Numbered from the stretch's first letter, positions 36,831 to 49,434 are shown. The stretch: 64,000 nucleotides of DNA from Brachionus rotundiformis (GCA_016802295.1 JAESIW010000124.1:1076031-1140030); one strand, 5' to 3'. The notes: a model not told the origin generated them from the sequence alone. A program made the numbers and translations.

Positions 36831-37302
36831 TTTTTGGTAAAATTGGTCCTTTTAATCTAAGTACATGCACAAGCTATGAGTAACAATTCATTCTTCTATT
36901 TACTTCAGCATTTAACAGGCTAATTGTCTTAGTCATGCTAAGTCAGGGGATTCTGGAAGCTGTTTTCCTCATTAACATATTTGTTAGCCGTTCGATAGAG
37001 AACTTGTTTACCAAAAAAGCTTGAACAAAAATTGGCTGCTATTTTCAAGCTGTAAGCAAGCGGCTTTTGTTATAAAGTTAGACATAATAGTGTTAAATAT
37101 ATTTATTTTTTAATTAATATTAGCAAATAAAAAATTTTGATGGAGAGGTAAATGCTGAGAGAAAGTGGCTGAGATTAAAATTGGTTTTGAACAGATAACT
37201 GGTTAAGACTTAGAAGATAGTTTTCTCAATAACAAATCAAACATCTTATTAACAATCAATTAGAATAGATTTATTATATTTTTCCCTAATTTAATAGGGT
37301 CA

Positions 37303-37680
37303 TTACTTTCGATATTCACTCAAGTCGATCTTTTGATTGTAAACCTCAGTGCCACAGCACGTCCATCCGATGGACAGTTGTTTATCCATGACATAATTAA
37401 TCACGATTAGGTATAGGGTCGTAGAGAAAGTAAATCCTTGTCTGCTGATCCCTGTATACACTCTACAGCTTTCAGGTCGTCTTTTTCCCATAATAATGCT
37501 ACACTCGAAACTCTTGTAGAACAAATTTATCAAGTTAACTATTTTCTGTGCTAAACCATTAGCCAATGTTTCTCTGTGTATGCTATCAAAGGCTTGTTTC
37601 TTCTATGATGTTCCTAAGTGCAAATATCTGGTCTTTGCACCATCAATCTCTATTAAGCCCATACATTTGGCAAATTTTTA
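37303..37680 (-). mobile_element. decayed non-LTR retrotransposon, reverse-transcriptase fragment
   Basis: An open frame on the minus strand (37566-37303), extended upstream by in-frame-like sequence to about 37600, has the layout of the palm region of a LINE reverse transcriptase: AFDSIHRETL, then KIVNLINLFY, FECSIIMG and the region usually reading RQGCxLSP, here degenerate as RQGFTFSTTL. The catalytic YxDD box is not present, and the frame breaks on both sides. It is a dead fragment. A second, shorter piece at 37831-37909 repeats 37373-37450 with mismatches. Confidence 0.75.
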
Positions 37681-37830
37681 ACTTAGCGTCACTGCAAGCC
37701 CATCATAATTGTTGGAATTTTTAGAAGAGACCATTGAGGCAAAGACCTACAATTTGCCTCAATGTGACCAGATTTGCTATATTTATAATACAATTAAATT
37801 AAAATAATGTCAATCATATATTTGGCGATT

Positions 37831-37925
37831 GACAGTTGTTTTTCTCGTGACATAATTGATCACAATTAGGAATAGGGTCGTAGAGAAAGTAAATCCGTGT
37901 CTGCTGATTTATCAAAGGCTTTGTG
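37831..37925 (-). mobile_element. second decayed copy of the same retroelement segment
   Basis: GACAGTTG, CATAATT and AGGGTCGTAGAGAAAGTAAA recur in the same order as in 37373-37450, with substitutions that break the frame. It shows that more than one copy of this element landed or was locally duplicated here. Confidence 0.6.
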
Positions 37926-38411
37926 GATTTGTTCTAAAGTGCAATTTATCAATGTAGCTTATCAAAAACTGTTCTGAATTTTTGTTGTGATTCATTAGGT
38001 CTTTTAGACAGGTAAACATGGATTTCTTTGGCGATTAGTTCATGTTGGGCTCTCGTTGAGGTAAAAATTGGTCTTGAACAGATAACTGGTTAAGACAAGT
38101 TAGTTTTCTCATCGAAAGTTAATCTCAAATCAAACATCTTATATTTACAATTAATTAGAATTAATTCTAGATTTTTTATATTACTTTGTATAGATTAAAT
38201 TGAACTGTGTGTAAAAAATAAACAAATAATTTAAATAAAGAATCAATTGTTATAATTATTATTATAAATAATAATAATAGATCGAATAAACCGGCATAGA
38301 GAACAACACATGATTATAATTTATGATTGGTATAAGTTTAGTTGAGAACGCGCGCGCATACAAGACTAGACCAGAATAGAAGTAATAGTAGAAGAAGAAC
38401 TCACACACACA

Positions 38412-41400
38412 ATGATGAGACTAGTCGACTACTTTGTAGTCGTAGGCTACGAATCGGCCACTCTAATTGACAAAAGCGACGACGAGAGACGCAACGGTCG
38501 TGCCAAAATAATACAACGATTTCCACACGACGATCAATTCGACCCGAACATACAATGCTTTTGTCAACCGCACAAGGGCTGGTACTTGTACGGCAAACAA
38601 GAATCGCCCACATTTTTTGTCTCGGTTCTAACGGACATGAAAGGCGAGCGCAAGTATTTGGCTTGTTTGACATTTTTGGAGCCGTTCGAACACGAGCTGA
38701 GCTCTGTGTGCGCTCATGACGAGTCCGATTCGATGCTAGACGAGTCGGGCACAGGCGAGAGGCCGATCGAGCCGAGCAAGCTGTACTCGGCCAAGTCGCT
38801 GGTGATCATATCGCGTCTAGAGTACGTCGATTTGTTCAAGTCGTGTTTGAGCTTGGTGTACGCGTGCTATGTGGACAAGCGACACAATTCGGACAATAGG
38901 CTAATCGAGCAAATAGTGAGCCGTTTGTTGACAGTGCATGTGCCCGCGCCAGGCACAGCGTTGTACACACAATTCTCGCTTGGCGCCGACGACAAGCACA
39001 TTGTGCAATCGCAGGCGTCGACTAGCGTGCCGGTTACGGGCTCGTGCGTCTATCGCTTGTTCAGCGAGATCGGCATCGGCAACGTCATCAATTTAGTCTG
39101 CTCGATAATGGCCGATTTTAAGATATTGTTCTTTTCCAAGTCGTACAATAAGCTGTACGAGGCGTGCCGAGCTCTCGAAGCGCTTCTATTTCCGCTCAAG
39201 TACACAGGCGTCTATGTGCCAGTGCTGCCCTGCTTTGGCTCGTTTCTCGAGTTTCCATCGGCTCCCACGCCCTACATAATCGGCGTGCACTCGTCGTTTC
39301 GCGCCCTCATCGAACAAATGCACCACGAGTCTCTAGGCGAGTGTGTCAAGGTCGATTTGGACTCGGGCCTGGTCAACATACCGTCGGCCATCGCCGAGCT
39401 GATCACGCCGAGCAAAAGCGACGACAAAATGACCGGCCTGCCGCTCTACGTCTACGAGTCGAGCCTCAACTTGCTCTATTGGCTGCTTAAGCGGGACGTG
39501 TTGCACGCCGACGAGCTTCTAGGCGACCAGCTCGAGCCCGACTACAGAAACGACCATGTCTACTTGGACAAGATGATACGTGCCGTGTTTGTGCGCATGT
39601 TTTCTCAACTGTTCGCCGGCTACCGCTACTGCTTGCTCATAATCCGCATCAATCCAAAGCCGGTCATTTGTTTCAACAAGGCCAGCTTTCTGAGCAATCA
39701 CGACCTGTTGAACAACGAGTTTATGAACAAGGTGCTCGACTCGATGTCGTTTCAGCGGTTCATCGAAGAGCGCGGTCCGTCCTACCGCAATTGTGACGTA
39801 TTCGACGACCTCTACGCCGACATACACTCGAATCTACTCGCCGAGCTAAACGACCAGCAAACTGACCTAAACGCCACCAATTCGTCCTATTACTCGTCGC
39901 ATACGAGCACAGTGTACGTTCATTTGAGACAAATAGCCGACAAGCTGGTCAAGTACGAGTACCCGTTGTATCAGATGACCAAGGAAGCTCAGCAGCAGCA
40001 GCAGCAGCAGCAGCTAGTGAGCGCGGCGCCGGTCAGCCTCAAGACCCATTTGGTGCACAATGCCGTGCAGAGCTATTCGAAAATAAAGCCTGCGACTGCC
40101 GACGCGTACAAACGCATCCATTCGGAGAGCTTTCCGCGCCTCGATTCGCCTCACGTAGCCTCGCTGATACGACGCTACAATAGCGGCGAGAGTGTGTCTA
40201 ATGGCCAGCCAAAGAATAATATGTGTCGACCGCACATTGTGCCCTACGGCCCGCCCATCGAGAGCGCACACAATCTCAGCCTCGTAGCCAAACGTCTACT
40301 CAACATAAACGAGCACGTGGAGCTAAATCGATCGACGCTCGACTCGACCAAAATCGAATCGTGTGAACGCAAATTGGACACTATCGAAAACTTTGTCCAC
40401 TTCATATTCGACAACAATTTCAAAGAGGCGAAAAAAAATCTCAACTCGGCCTACAGAGCATTGCGTAGCCCAAAAGCTCGTCTACACATGTGCACTACAC
40501 TCGAATCGTATGTGAAAAAAAATCAAGTCATACTCAACAACGAACAGTTCGAGTATGTGTGCAAACTAATGAACGAAGCGTTGGAGAACGACACTCGTTT
40601 GGACGAGCACGGCGTTGCCTATTCCATATTGCCGCTATCGTCGGCATTTTATCGCAAATTGAACAACAACACACTCGATCAGTGTGTATACACACGGATA
40701 CAAACGCATGACGTGTGGTCGAACATGCTTTTTTGGGAGATGGCCTTCTACACCGACGTGCAACGATCCATTCGGCCTGTTTACTTGAGCAATGAAGAGT
40801 TTGCCGCCGAGAACAGCTCGAATCGAACCGAATCGGCCGTGGTGGACGAGACCGGCGTGCACTTTCGACCCAGCGAGAAGACGGCGCTGGAAATTTGCGG
40901 CGAACAAATGGAAAAGTCGTGCACACTTGGCGAACAAGCACGCGACAACTATGTACGCAACGAACAGGGCATCATACGCAGTCACGTGCTACACTACATA
41001 ACTCAAATGGTCAACATGAAAATACCACTGGACATTAACGAAAGAAGTAGAACTGAGATCGCTACGACTACCGCTACCGCTACGGCTACGGCTACGGCTA
41101 CCGCTACGACTACGACTACGACTACGGCTACACCGTCGCGTAGTCACTCGTTCGAGGCTGGCACGCACAAAAATGCGTCCATTAACAACCACAACAACAA
41201 CAACAACGACAATCTGTCCTTGTGTAGCGAGTACAGTGCCGACGAGCAGCATTCGCTACACCACCAACAGCAGCAATGCCAGTCGAACAATACCGGAGAC
41301 GAGCTCAGCAATCAAGTGTACAAGTTTATAGGCAAATTTGTGGATCGTGTGTGCATCGAGGGATGCTTGGGCGAACAACAAAAGAACATGTTGCACCAAA

Positions 41401-44400
41401 ATTTGTCCGATGTGATTCGAATGCAAATCGAAATGCTCGACTTGGTGCATACACACTCGAAACAAGTGCCGCTTAGACACAAGCCAAAAATGGACCAATT
41501 GAGACCCGAGTGTTTGCTGGAGGGCGAGAGTGTGCTAGAGCCGAGTCCGCTCAGGTGCTATTTGGTGCCAGACGGACGCGATCAATACTCCGGCTTGCCC
41601 ACTCTCGGCCACATACTCATACCGGCCGAAGGAGCCATCTACTTGACCAACTACAGACTCATATTTCGTGGCGTGCCGTTAAACGACTCGCTCATGAACG
41701 ACGCCATTATAACACGCTCGTTTCCGCTATCGTCTTTGATCAAAGACAAAAAGCTATCCAACGCGTACAAATTGGTCCAGGCCGATCTAAGCAATTGTCT
41801 ACTAATCAACGGTCTACAAATGAGATCGAGCACTTTTCAACTGCTAAAGCTCTATTTTGACGAATGTGTTCACTACGAACGCATTGACATGTTCAGATCA
41901 GTGCTCAACAAGCACAGATATGCCACTAGTGTCTATCAGGTATTTTGTTTGACTAATTTGACCAGATTGGTAATGCCAAATCAGACAATGATTAAAAAAG
42001 ACAGTCACATTAAAATGGAGATTAGAGCGGACACGTTTAGAACGTTTGCCAAGACGACTCTGAGAAAAGCCGGCCTAATGTCCAAACAAAAGGCGAATCG
42101 AACGCCCGAAATGAACCGCAAGCTTGGCAACAACAAGAAATCGTTTGACGACGAGACCGACCGAGACGAGGACAACAACTTCGACTCGTTGTCCATCATT
42201 GAGGAGAATTTTGATTACACACACGTGTACAAGCTGATCGAGTGTCACTTGGCCTATTGTGACTACATACGTCAAGGCCTGATAGACGACAACGACCTGG
42301 AGCTCAGGATATGCACGCTAAACATCGGCTACCAATTGTCCAAGAGCTTGCCGAGTCTGTTCCTGGTGCCCAAGCAGACTAGTGACGAGTGCGTGAGAAA
42401 AAACTGCAAGTGTCATAGACAAAATCGTTTGCCCATACTGGTATGGAGACATGCGCGCCTCAAGTCCATTTTGTTGCGCGGCTCGGCCTTTCACGCCAAA
42501 AGCTTCCTCGGCGCTCTAATCAAAACCTCAACCAATGGCACCAATGTCAACAACCTCAATGAGCTCAAGGACACCACGCCCGTCAATACAAGTATGGACC
42601 ATGATAAATACATTAGCGAAATTCTCAAATTGACCAGCTTGGAGCATGAGGCTGTTAGTCAAAGTGCTTTTCCAATCACGCCCATTACCAATAGACGCAG
42701 TCTATTTGCGTCCAAATTCGAAAAAGCTGTCAAAACAATTAGAAATAATTATAATCTAGCGAGCAATTCGAACCCTGTGCATGCTGCTGCCAATAACCCA
42801 CATTTGCCAAATAGTAAAATAGCCTTTTTTTTTATTTTTTTCTTTATTGTAAAATTTACAATGATATTTTTTTGTTTATATCTAATTTAATTATAAAGCT
42901 ATCAAGTATCAAGTATAGAAAAAAAAAATTAAGATTTTGAAATGACAAAAAATAGATTTAAAAATAATTTTATTAGTAATTCAGAAGATAATTGTAATAA
43001 GATTTTTTCTCGGAACCATGGGGTCCTGTTCTTTATTTTGAGCGTTTTCAATCGGAGCTAAATTTTCTTGTTCATCTAAATGACACTCACAGCTAACATT
43101 TTTAACTTCAATTTGATCTGGAACTTTAGTTTTATTGTCATATACTTGGTTTCTGTTGTCAAAAACTTCTTGGAAGGTGCGGCATATTGAACTGCTTCAA
43201 TTAGGGTGTTTTCTTGATTTCTATTTGCAGCTAATAATTGTTACAGGGGCTGATTTACTAAGTTAGATCAGTTGCTAAGCATTACTCTACTTGTTTGATA
43301 GATATATTAATTAGTATTAATAGGCAGCTCTAGTTAATCACTTCGAGACGAATTAGAGATGGTATTTAAAGGAAATAGATTTTAAGTTTTGGACTTGTAA
43401 GGCGGGTTAATGAATGATAAAACAAGTATACTTTTGAATAGTTTATTAAATAATTATATTAACTCTTACTTATGATTGCGCATCAGTTGAGAAGCTGATG
43501 ATCAAGTGATGCGTAGGGTGTATTACAGACTTGTTCTGTTTTGTATACAATAAAGATTTGAAAAACGATCTAATCATTTCTTGATACAATTATGAATAGA
43601 AGGAAGAGAACCACCCAACAACAAAATGTACAACTAGTGCTCTCTACGGGTGACCCTACCTGCAAATCATGTCCAATATACGAAAAAGCCTCTAATTCGC
43701 TGAAGGAGCATGAAGTGAGAAGAGCTTCAGTCATGTTCTTAGCAGAGCCACTCCACTCTGCTCCCAAGAACTTAATTTCTATGACCGAATTTAAGATGCA
43801 TTTTTTGGAATTTAGAATTTAGACTTTTTAGGATTGAAGTTCATCCTTGTCTCGGTGTGCTTTTAACAAGCCGTCCAGATGAGCGTATGTATACTTGGTA
43901 AGGTTTAAACTTAAGTACACAATTCAGCAACATAAATGTGGTTATAAATTTCCACTAGAGGTATACAGGCACATTAAATATTTTTCTTTAGCTATTTTGA
44001 TATGTGGAATGGAGCGTGCTTAATTATCTTATTTTTAATTAAAACTTATATTTAAAATATGTTCCAAGCGTTTCAAATTTAGATATTTTTATGATAATCC
44101 TCTTTTTTTATCAATATAAGTATTTTTTATATCTTTTGAAATTTAAAACAAAATTATTCATACTTATTATTTATTATTCAAACTCCAAAATTAAAAATAA
44201 TATAAAAATAAAAGTCATTAAAATTAAGATTGTAAACAAGACTGAATGAATATTTACCTTTGTTTCTCTGCTAAACTATCAATCAATAAATACAAATCAT
44301 TATAATTAGTTTTAATGAATTAAAATTTTAAAAAAGTTAACTTAATATATTTATGCTATAAAAAAATGCTTTTTGACCAGTCTGGACCTGTTACTTGAAC

Positions 44401-47400
44401 TGAATAATTGCTTAGACCGTACCACATTCCTGCAAATTAATTATTAAACTATTTACTAATTGATTAAATTTAATAAGATTCTAACAAATTCAATACAATA
44501 TCCTCGTCTTACCATGTGAACAAATTGAACATGAAAAAGAATCAAAACTTTAATCTAAATTACAATTGTTCATTTGATTCGACAACTAATCAAGATAACC
44601 AAATCGCAGACTCTAATTTGAACGACTCGTTCAACAGTTCGTTCAATAGTGGACACAATGCTCGCCTTAACTCGAACACGTCCAATTCAAGCTCTAGCAA
44701 ATACTTCAATGCTGTAAACGGCTCTCGTTCCAATCAACCTGCACCATTGTACATTATTTGTGAAAAAAATCAAGTCAAAGTAAGACAATTTTCTAGTATC
44801 ATCATTACCAAGTCAAAATTAAAACCTTTAAAACCCAAATTATTAAATATTTATTTTTATTAAATTAAATTTTAATATATTAATTAATTTAAATTAAAAA
44901 AAAAAAAATTTCTTTTTCTAGTCGCTAAGAAACGATTGGAATAAAGATACATCAAGATACATATTTATACCAGTTGATCAACACGAAGTTAAAGATACCA
45001 AGAGTTCATTTAAAAAGCTATGTCGTGCATGTATACCAAGTAATTATGTGGCCGAAACAAGTGAAAATGGCACAAGCTCAGGCAACAAAGTGTCCTCGGC
45101 ATCATTTGGTCTCAACCGATTGACCAGCTCTAACAAAATAAGCCGCAAAAAGGCCAGTTTTAGCGAGTCAAATCAGTCAGTAAACTCGAACAGTTTTCTC
45201 AAACAAATTCACGACTCGAAATGGTTCGACCAAATTCAGCTAATAATAAGCATAGCGAACACGATTGCGGAAAAGATAGAAGAGGGCTCCAGTGTAATGG
45301 TTTGTCTAGAGGACGGCTGGGATCTTACCACTCAAGTGGTGTCTTTGGCCGAGCTTCTATTGGACCCGTTCTATCGCACAATTGACGGCTTCAGTTTGCT
45401 TATCGAACGAGAATGGTTGTCTATGGGCCATCGATTTGCCAGACGCAACAATCACACTGTCGATGATCAGACCGGATTTGCGCCCATATTCATCCAATTC
45501 CTGGACACTGTTCACCAATGTATTAACCAATATCCAAACGCATTTGAGTTTAACTATTTTTATTTGGAATTTTTGGCCTACCATTCTGTATCCAATCGAT
45601 TTTGTACATTTTTACTTGACAACGAGTATGAACGAGCTCAATACGGTCTACTTAAGTCGGAAATATTCAAGCGAACATTCAACACCGAGCATACACATGT
45701 CACATACAAACACTACAAACAATTAAGCTCAGATACCAAATGCATTTGGGACTACATTCTCAAAGTTCATTACAATTCGGCAATATTTTTCAATTTTAAC
45801 TATCAGCCAGGAGTTTTTGGCACGTGTGCTCTGAGACCAGGCAGCGAGATCTACAAGCTTAAGCTGTGGAAGTATTATGTAAAGGACAATTTGTGCACAG
45901 GTCCTTTGTACGACTATGATCTAATAAACACGGCTAGTTATCTTAATTCCAAAAGTGACACATGGTATCCTGTGGGCGTGCAATCGGCCAATGACTATTA
46001 CGAACAACTTAATGAAATATTGCCAAGTCAGTATGAGGTATTGCTCAAACAGATAATTGTCAAGTATAAAATGGACAAGTTTGAAAATGATTGTGATCAG
46101 AATGTGAATGTGTACATATCGAAAGTGTTAAACAAGACCAGCGAAGAGATAGACGAGGCTAAAGATGGATTTAGGGTTAATTGGAAAAATTTATGGGACT
46201 ATTTTTTTGACTTGGCTGAACGAAAAATGCTCAACGATCTGCTGATTGAAGAGGACGTTGGAGATTATGGCAATTGTTTTATGTCAGTTACCAAGCCGTA
46301 CTTGACCTCTGTTGACGACACAAATTCTCATTGCCAAGCAAACATGGCTCACAATAAACATTTAACCCTACTATCGTCTCATTCGCACTCAAGCGGTCAT
46401 TCCGCCTCTACCAACTACTCAACGTCGACTTCATCCGCCACATCGTCTACGCCACCATTTCCCAATTTCAAAAAATCAATACCAAAGCAACACGAATTCG
46501 AGTTTTATGTATTTTCTAGTTTAAATATATGTAATTTGTGCAATAGCAATTTTAAATCAAGTAATTAAGACATTTAATTATAATTATAATTGAGCTAATA
46601 TGAGCATGATTTGAATATTTAAAAAAAAATTTTTATCTCATTTTTTGACATTTTTTTATTAAAATTATTCTAATCAAATTGTTTCTTGGTATAAAACTGG
46701 TATTTTACACAGTTGTGTTTAAGTCACAAGTCACAAGTCATAAGTCAAGTCAAGTCAAGTTAATGACTTAAATTTTTTTTTTTTCAAGTCAAGTAAACAT
46801 GTGATTTTCTTTGGAGACGGGATTGATATTTTTCATTCATTTAATCGAACTCTAGTTTTATTTTTGCCTTTTTAATTAAAAAGCATTTTTATTTTTATAT
46901 ACATTTTTTATTTTCTATCTAACCAAAAAAAATTTAAAGTCAAGTCTCGACTTTGACTTAAAACTGTGACTTAAAAACAAGTCTGGTATTTTAAATGGAA
47001 CTTATGGTGGTATTGTGAATTTCAAAAACAAATAGAACAAAAATTTTTCCCTTTTTTGATAAATTAAAACTTAATAATATTAAAATATACTTAAATAAAT
47101 ACTGTAACATCATCATTTGTTGCATCTTTTTTATCAGAAATAAAAAAATTTTTTTGATTTTTTTAAGATAAACAAAATCAATAATCAATTTAAGTCCTAT
47201 ACATGTTTTAATTTTTGTCTTTCATCCACATCAGAAGAATTATCTTAGGTAAAAAAGATGCAACAAAGTATGTTGCACTATGTTGCCGTATTTTTTTAAA
47301 TAAATTTATCTTAGTAAGTTTTGATTTATCAAAATAGGAAAAAATTTTGTTCTGTTTGTTTTTGAAATTCACAATACCCATTTGGTGCATTATTGATTGC

Positions 47401-49434
47401 CATTACTCAAATAAACCAAAGTTTAATTTTTGCCGAATTTTCTGTACACAGTTTCTGGTCTTTTTGATAAATTTTCTATTTAGATGGTTCCAATTATCAA
47501 TTTAGGAAAAAATTTAGGTATATTGCCAATTTCAGTGCTGCGGCATTTTACTAAAGATTCATGAGTCGATTTTCTACTCTGCCGCAATGTGGCTGTATAA
47601 GTCATTTACCTTGAATTTATTTGAAAATTGGATATTATTACACACTCAGGCAACCTATTCCAATGTTGAACCACTCTGTTAAGAAAATAACATATCTAGC
47701 AGTCACATCATAACATTTCATTTTCAAGAAGACTTTCTAGGTTTGCTTTCTCTCTATTGCCTCTTAATATCACTAAAGGACCTTGTTTTAATGGTCTAGA
47801 TAATGGGTATCTAGTTAGTCTAGTTAGCACGTTCTTGTACTCTTTCTAATGCATTCACATTCATCTTTTTACTTGAATTCCAGGCATGTACATCAAACTC
47901 TAAGTGTATTATTACCATAGAAGTATACAATATTGGCAATTAGTTTTGTTATCTATTGGAAAAAATTCACTTTTTTTATCATTGTGGAGTATAGGTGGCG
48001 CTCATCTTCTTTTTGAGCGTAGGTTTCGATCAGACCCATTAGGCAAATCATCTAAGCCGCAATTTTCGCCTAGTCAAAATCTGTCTCCCATTTTTATTAA
48101 TATCTTAATTTAATTAGCTAAAGATATCAGTATTACTATATTAAGGTATTCAAAAATATGTCCACTTATATATTAAATAAAATTGTCAATTATAAATCGA
48201 ATATTACTTTCTGTTTAAATTAAACAACAGGCAAGCTCAATAGATACTCTTTAACATACTACTTGATGGTTGTGGTAACTCTTTAGGATCATAGGAAATT
48301 TCTCATTTGAAAAAGTACAAAAAGTCATTCATGTATTTACATTTAAGACACGGAATTCATTGGTCTCAAGTGTCGAAATTGTAACATAAGCTGTCATGAG
48401 CAGTGTAAACAAGACTATCAGTTGGCAAGACCTGGCATATTGTCGGAATGCTTTGGCGCCGATAACAGTGACCACTTAAAGAATAGTGCCCAATTAAATA
48501 TTCTAGTCGATAACCAATTTGAATCGAGCAGCTATTCTGTTCACACAAATACAAGCACATCATCCTCATCATGTTCAACTACGCCAAATTCTCACTATTC
48601 ACAAAATTATTACACCAAAGTTAATCAGTCAGGAAAAGCAAATCTAATTCATCAGTATTCAATAGCCAATGAGGGAAAAATGGACGCAGATATTGGCAGT
48701 GCTTGTGGTAAGTTTAGTATTTTTGTACCACTTACAAAATAAGACTTTAATTTTACTTTTACCAGAAATTACCCGCATTTTTGATGGTAAGCTAACCTAC
48801 TAGGCTCCTAACTAACTATTAGACTTATCACTCATTCTTTTTACCAAAATTTTTCCATTCGAAAACAAAACCAATCTAATCAATAATTTTAGCTGTAGGT
48901 CTTCAGTACAAAGAGACAACCAATACTTTGGTCGATACTAACAACAAGCCATATGATTGTAAAGAAGAAGAGACCATGCTGAAAGAAGTGAAAGGAGACT
49001 TCAATTACATCAATTGGTCGGGAGGAAGTAATAGCGCTAGTCCGACAAACGAGCACCAGACCTATGCAGGATACCTTAAAAAACAAGGAGCCTTGTTCAA
49101 ACAATGGAAAGAGAGATATTTTGTTTTGGACTCGGTCAAGCATCAAATGAGATACTATGACTCGGCCAGTGATTTGCATGTGCCCAAAGGAGTAATTGAC
49201 TTGAGTGATGTTGAGTCAATTAATCAAGGTATTAGTTCAGTGCTGATGCATCAGCAAACAAATGAGAAAAAAATGGTCAACTTTTCCAATCTAATATCGG
49301 ACTATTCGGAGACCAATTCAAAAAATTGCTTCGAGTTAAAAACTTCGAAGAGAATTTACTACTTTTTGGCCAAGTCGCCCCAAGATGCATACAAATGGGT
49401 CAAGCAATTGGAAATGTGTTGTCTCGACTCATAA
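38412..49434 (+). CDS. SBF: SBF/MTMR5-13 homologue: DENN, GRAM, inactive myotubularin, C1-like, PH
   Basis: Large pseudophosphatase and Rab GEF of endosomal/phosphoinositide signalling. Exons are 38412-42813, 44478-44779, 44922-46560, 48348-48707 and 48893-49434; about 2,414 residues; phases match. uDENN/DENN begins at residue 1 (MRLVDYFVVVGYE, KIIQRFPHDDQF, PTFFVSVLTDMKGERKY), followed by the SBF2 region. GRAM is near residue 1040 (GHILIPAEGAIYLTNYRLIF). In the myotubularin domain the active site reads VCLEDGWDLTTQ, lacking the catalytic Arg, as in MTMR5/13. A C1-like zinc finger follows, split over exons 3 and 4. The PH domain ends the protein (YAGYLKKQGALFKQWKERYF, FELKTSKRIYYF). It has polyQ and Thr/Ala repeats. 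Exon 1 is strikingly GC-richer than its surroundings. Introns 1 and 3 carry transposon debris. Confidence 0.95.
39990..40013 (+). repeat. (CAG)8 microsatellite coding polyglutamine
   Basis: Eight perfect CAG codons in SBF exon 1, downstream of the DENN region, give eight Gln in a linker. Confidence 0.9.
41061..41133 (+). repeat. degenerate (ACNGCT/ACGACT) hexamer repeat coding Thr/Ala
   Basis: About 73 bp of alternating GCT/ACG/ACC/GCT codons produce a Thr-Ala then poly-Thr run in the linker before the C-terminal half of SBF. A run of AAC/CAC codons (Asn/His-rich) follows at about 41185-41213. Confidence 0.85.
43238..43590 (+). other. possible solo LTR-like segment in SBF intron 1
   Basis: The segment starts TGTTACAG and ends TTGATACA, has a polyadenylation-like CAATAAAG near its 3' end, and is less AT-rich than the rest of the intron. 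It contains a hairpin region (CGCATCA 43479-43485 with TGATGCG 43507-43513, and a nested CATCAG/CTGATG). No clean target-site duplication is seen. A 76-codon open frame at 43592-43822 follows directly and is not recognised. The identity as an LTR is only a suggestion. Confidence 0.25.
46697..46993. mobile_element. AAGTC-repeat foldback insertion with 11-bp flanking repeat
   Basis: In SBF intron 3. CTGGTATTTTA occurs at 46697-46707 and again at 46983-46993. Between them the left end is rich in AAGTC/ACAAGTC units (46731-46760) and the right end carries the complementary GACTT units (about 46945-46975), so the ends can pair. This fits a small non-autonomous foldback element of about 275 bp with a target-site duplication. 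Confidence 0.55.
47009..47378. mobile_element. 370-bp MITE-like element with long imperfect inverted repeats
   Basis: In SBF intron 3. The ends GGTATTGTGAATTTCAAAAA and its complement TTTTTGAAATTCACAATACC define the element. The pairing continues inward (GAACAAAA, TTGATAAAT, TTGTTGCATC with GATGCAACAA) for roughly 150 bp per arm with many mismatches. No coding capacity. A target-site duplication is not obvious. Confidence 0.7.
47520..47895 (-). mobile_element. decayed non-LTR retrotransposon, C-terminal reverse-transcriptase fragment
   Basis: In SBF intron 3, minus strand. Broken frames spell the typical end of jockey/CR1-type polymerases: LEFDVHAWNS followed by LERVQERA, then, after frame breaks, VVQHWNRLPECV. 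The order and spacing match the family. No intact frame remains. Confidence 0.7.

Larger units (their letters stand above)
37179..38162. repeat. about 90-bp imperfect direct repeat flanking retroelement debris
   Basis: 37179-37268 and 38066-38162 share GAACAGATAACTGGTTAAGA, then TAGTTTTCTC and AAATCAAACATCTTAT in the same order with small indels. The repeats bracket the reverse-transcriptase fragments and probably are copies of the element's non-coding end. Confidence 0.6.

Noticed and set aside
37303..37566. A functional reverse transcriptase
   Set aside because: The catalytic box is missing and frames break on both sides.
45270..45390. Active myotubularin phosphatase site
   Set aside because: The site reads CLEDGWDLT without the catalytic Arg, so it is a pseudophosphatase like MTMR5/13.
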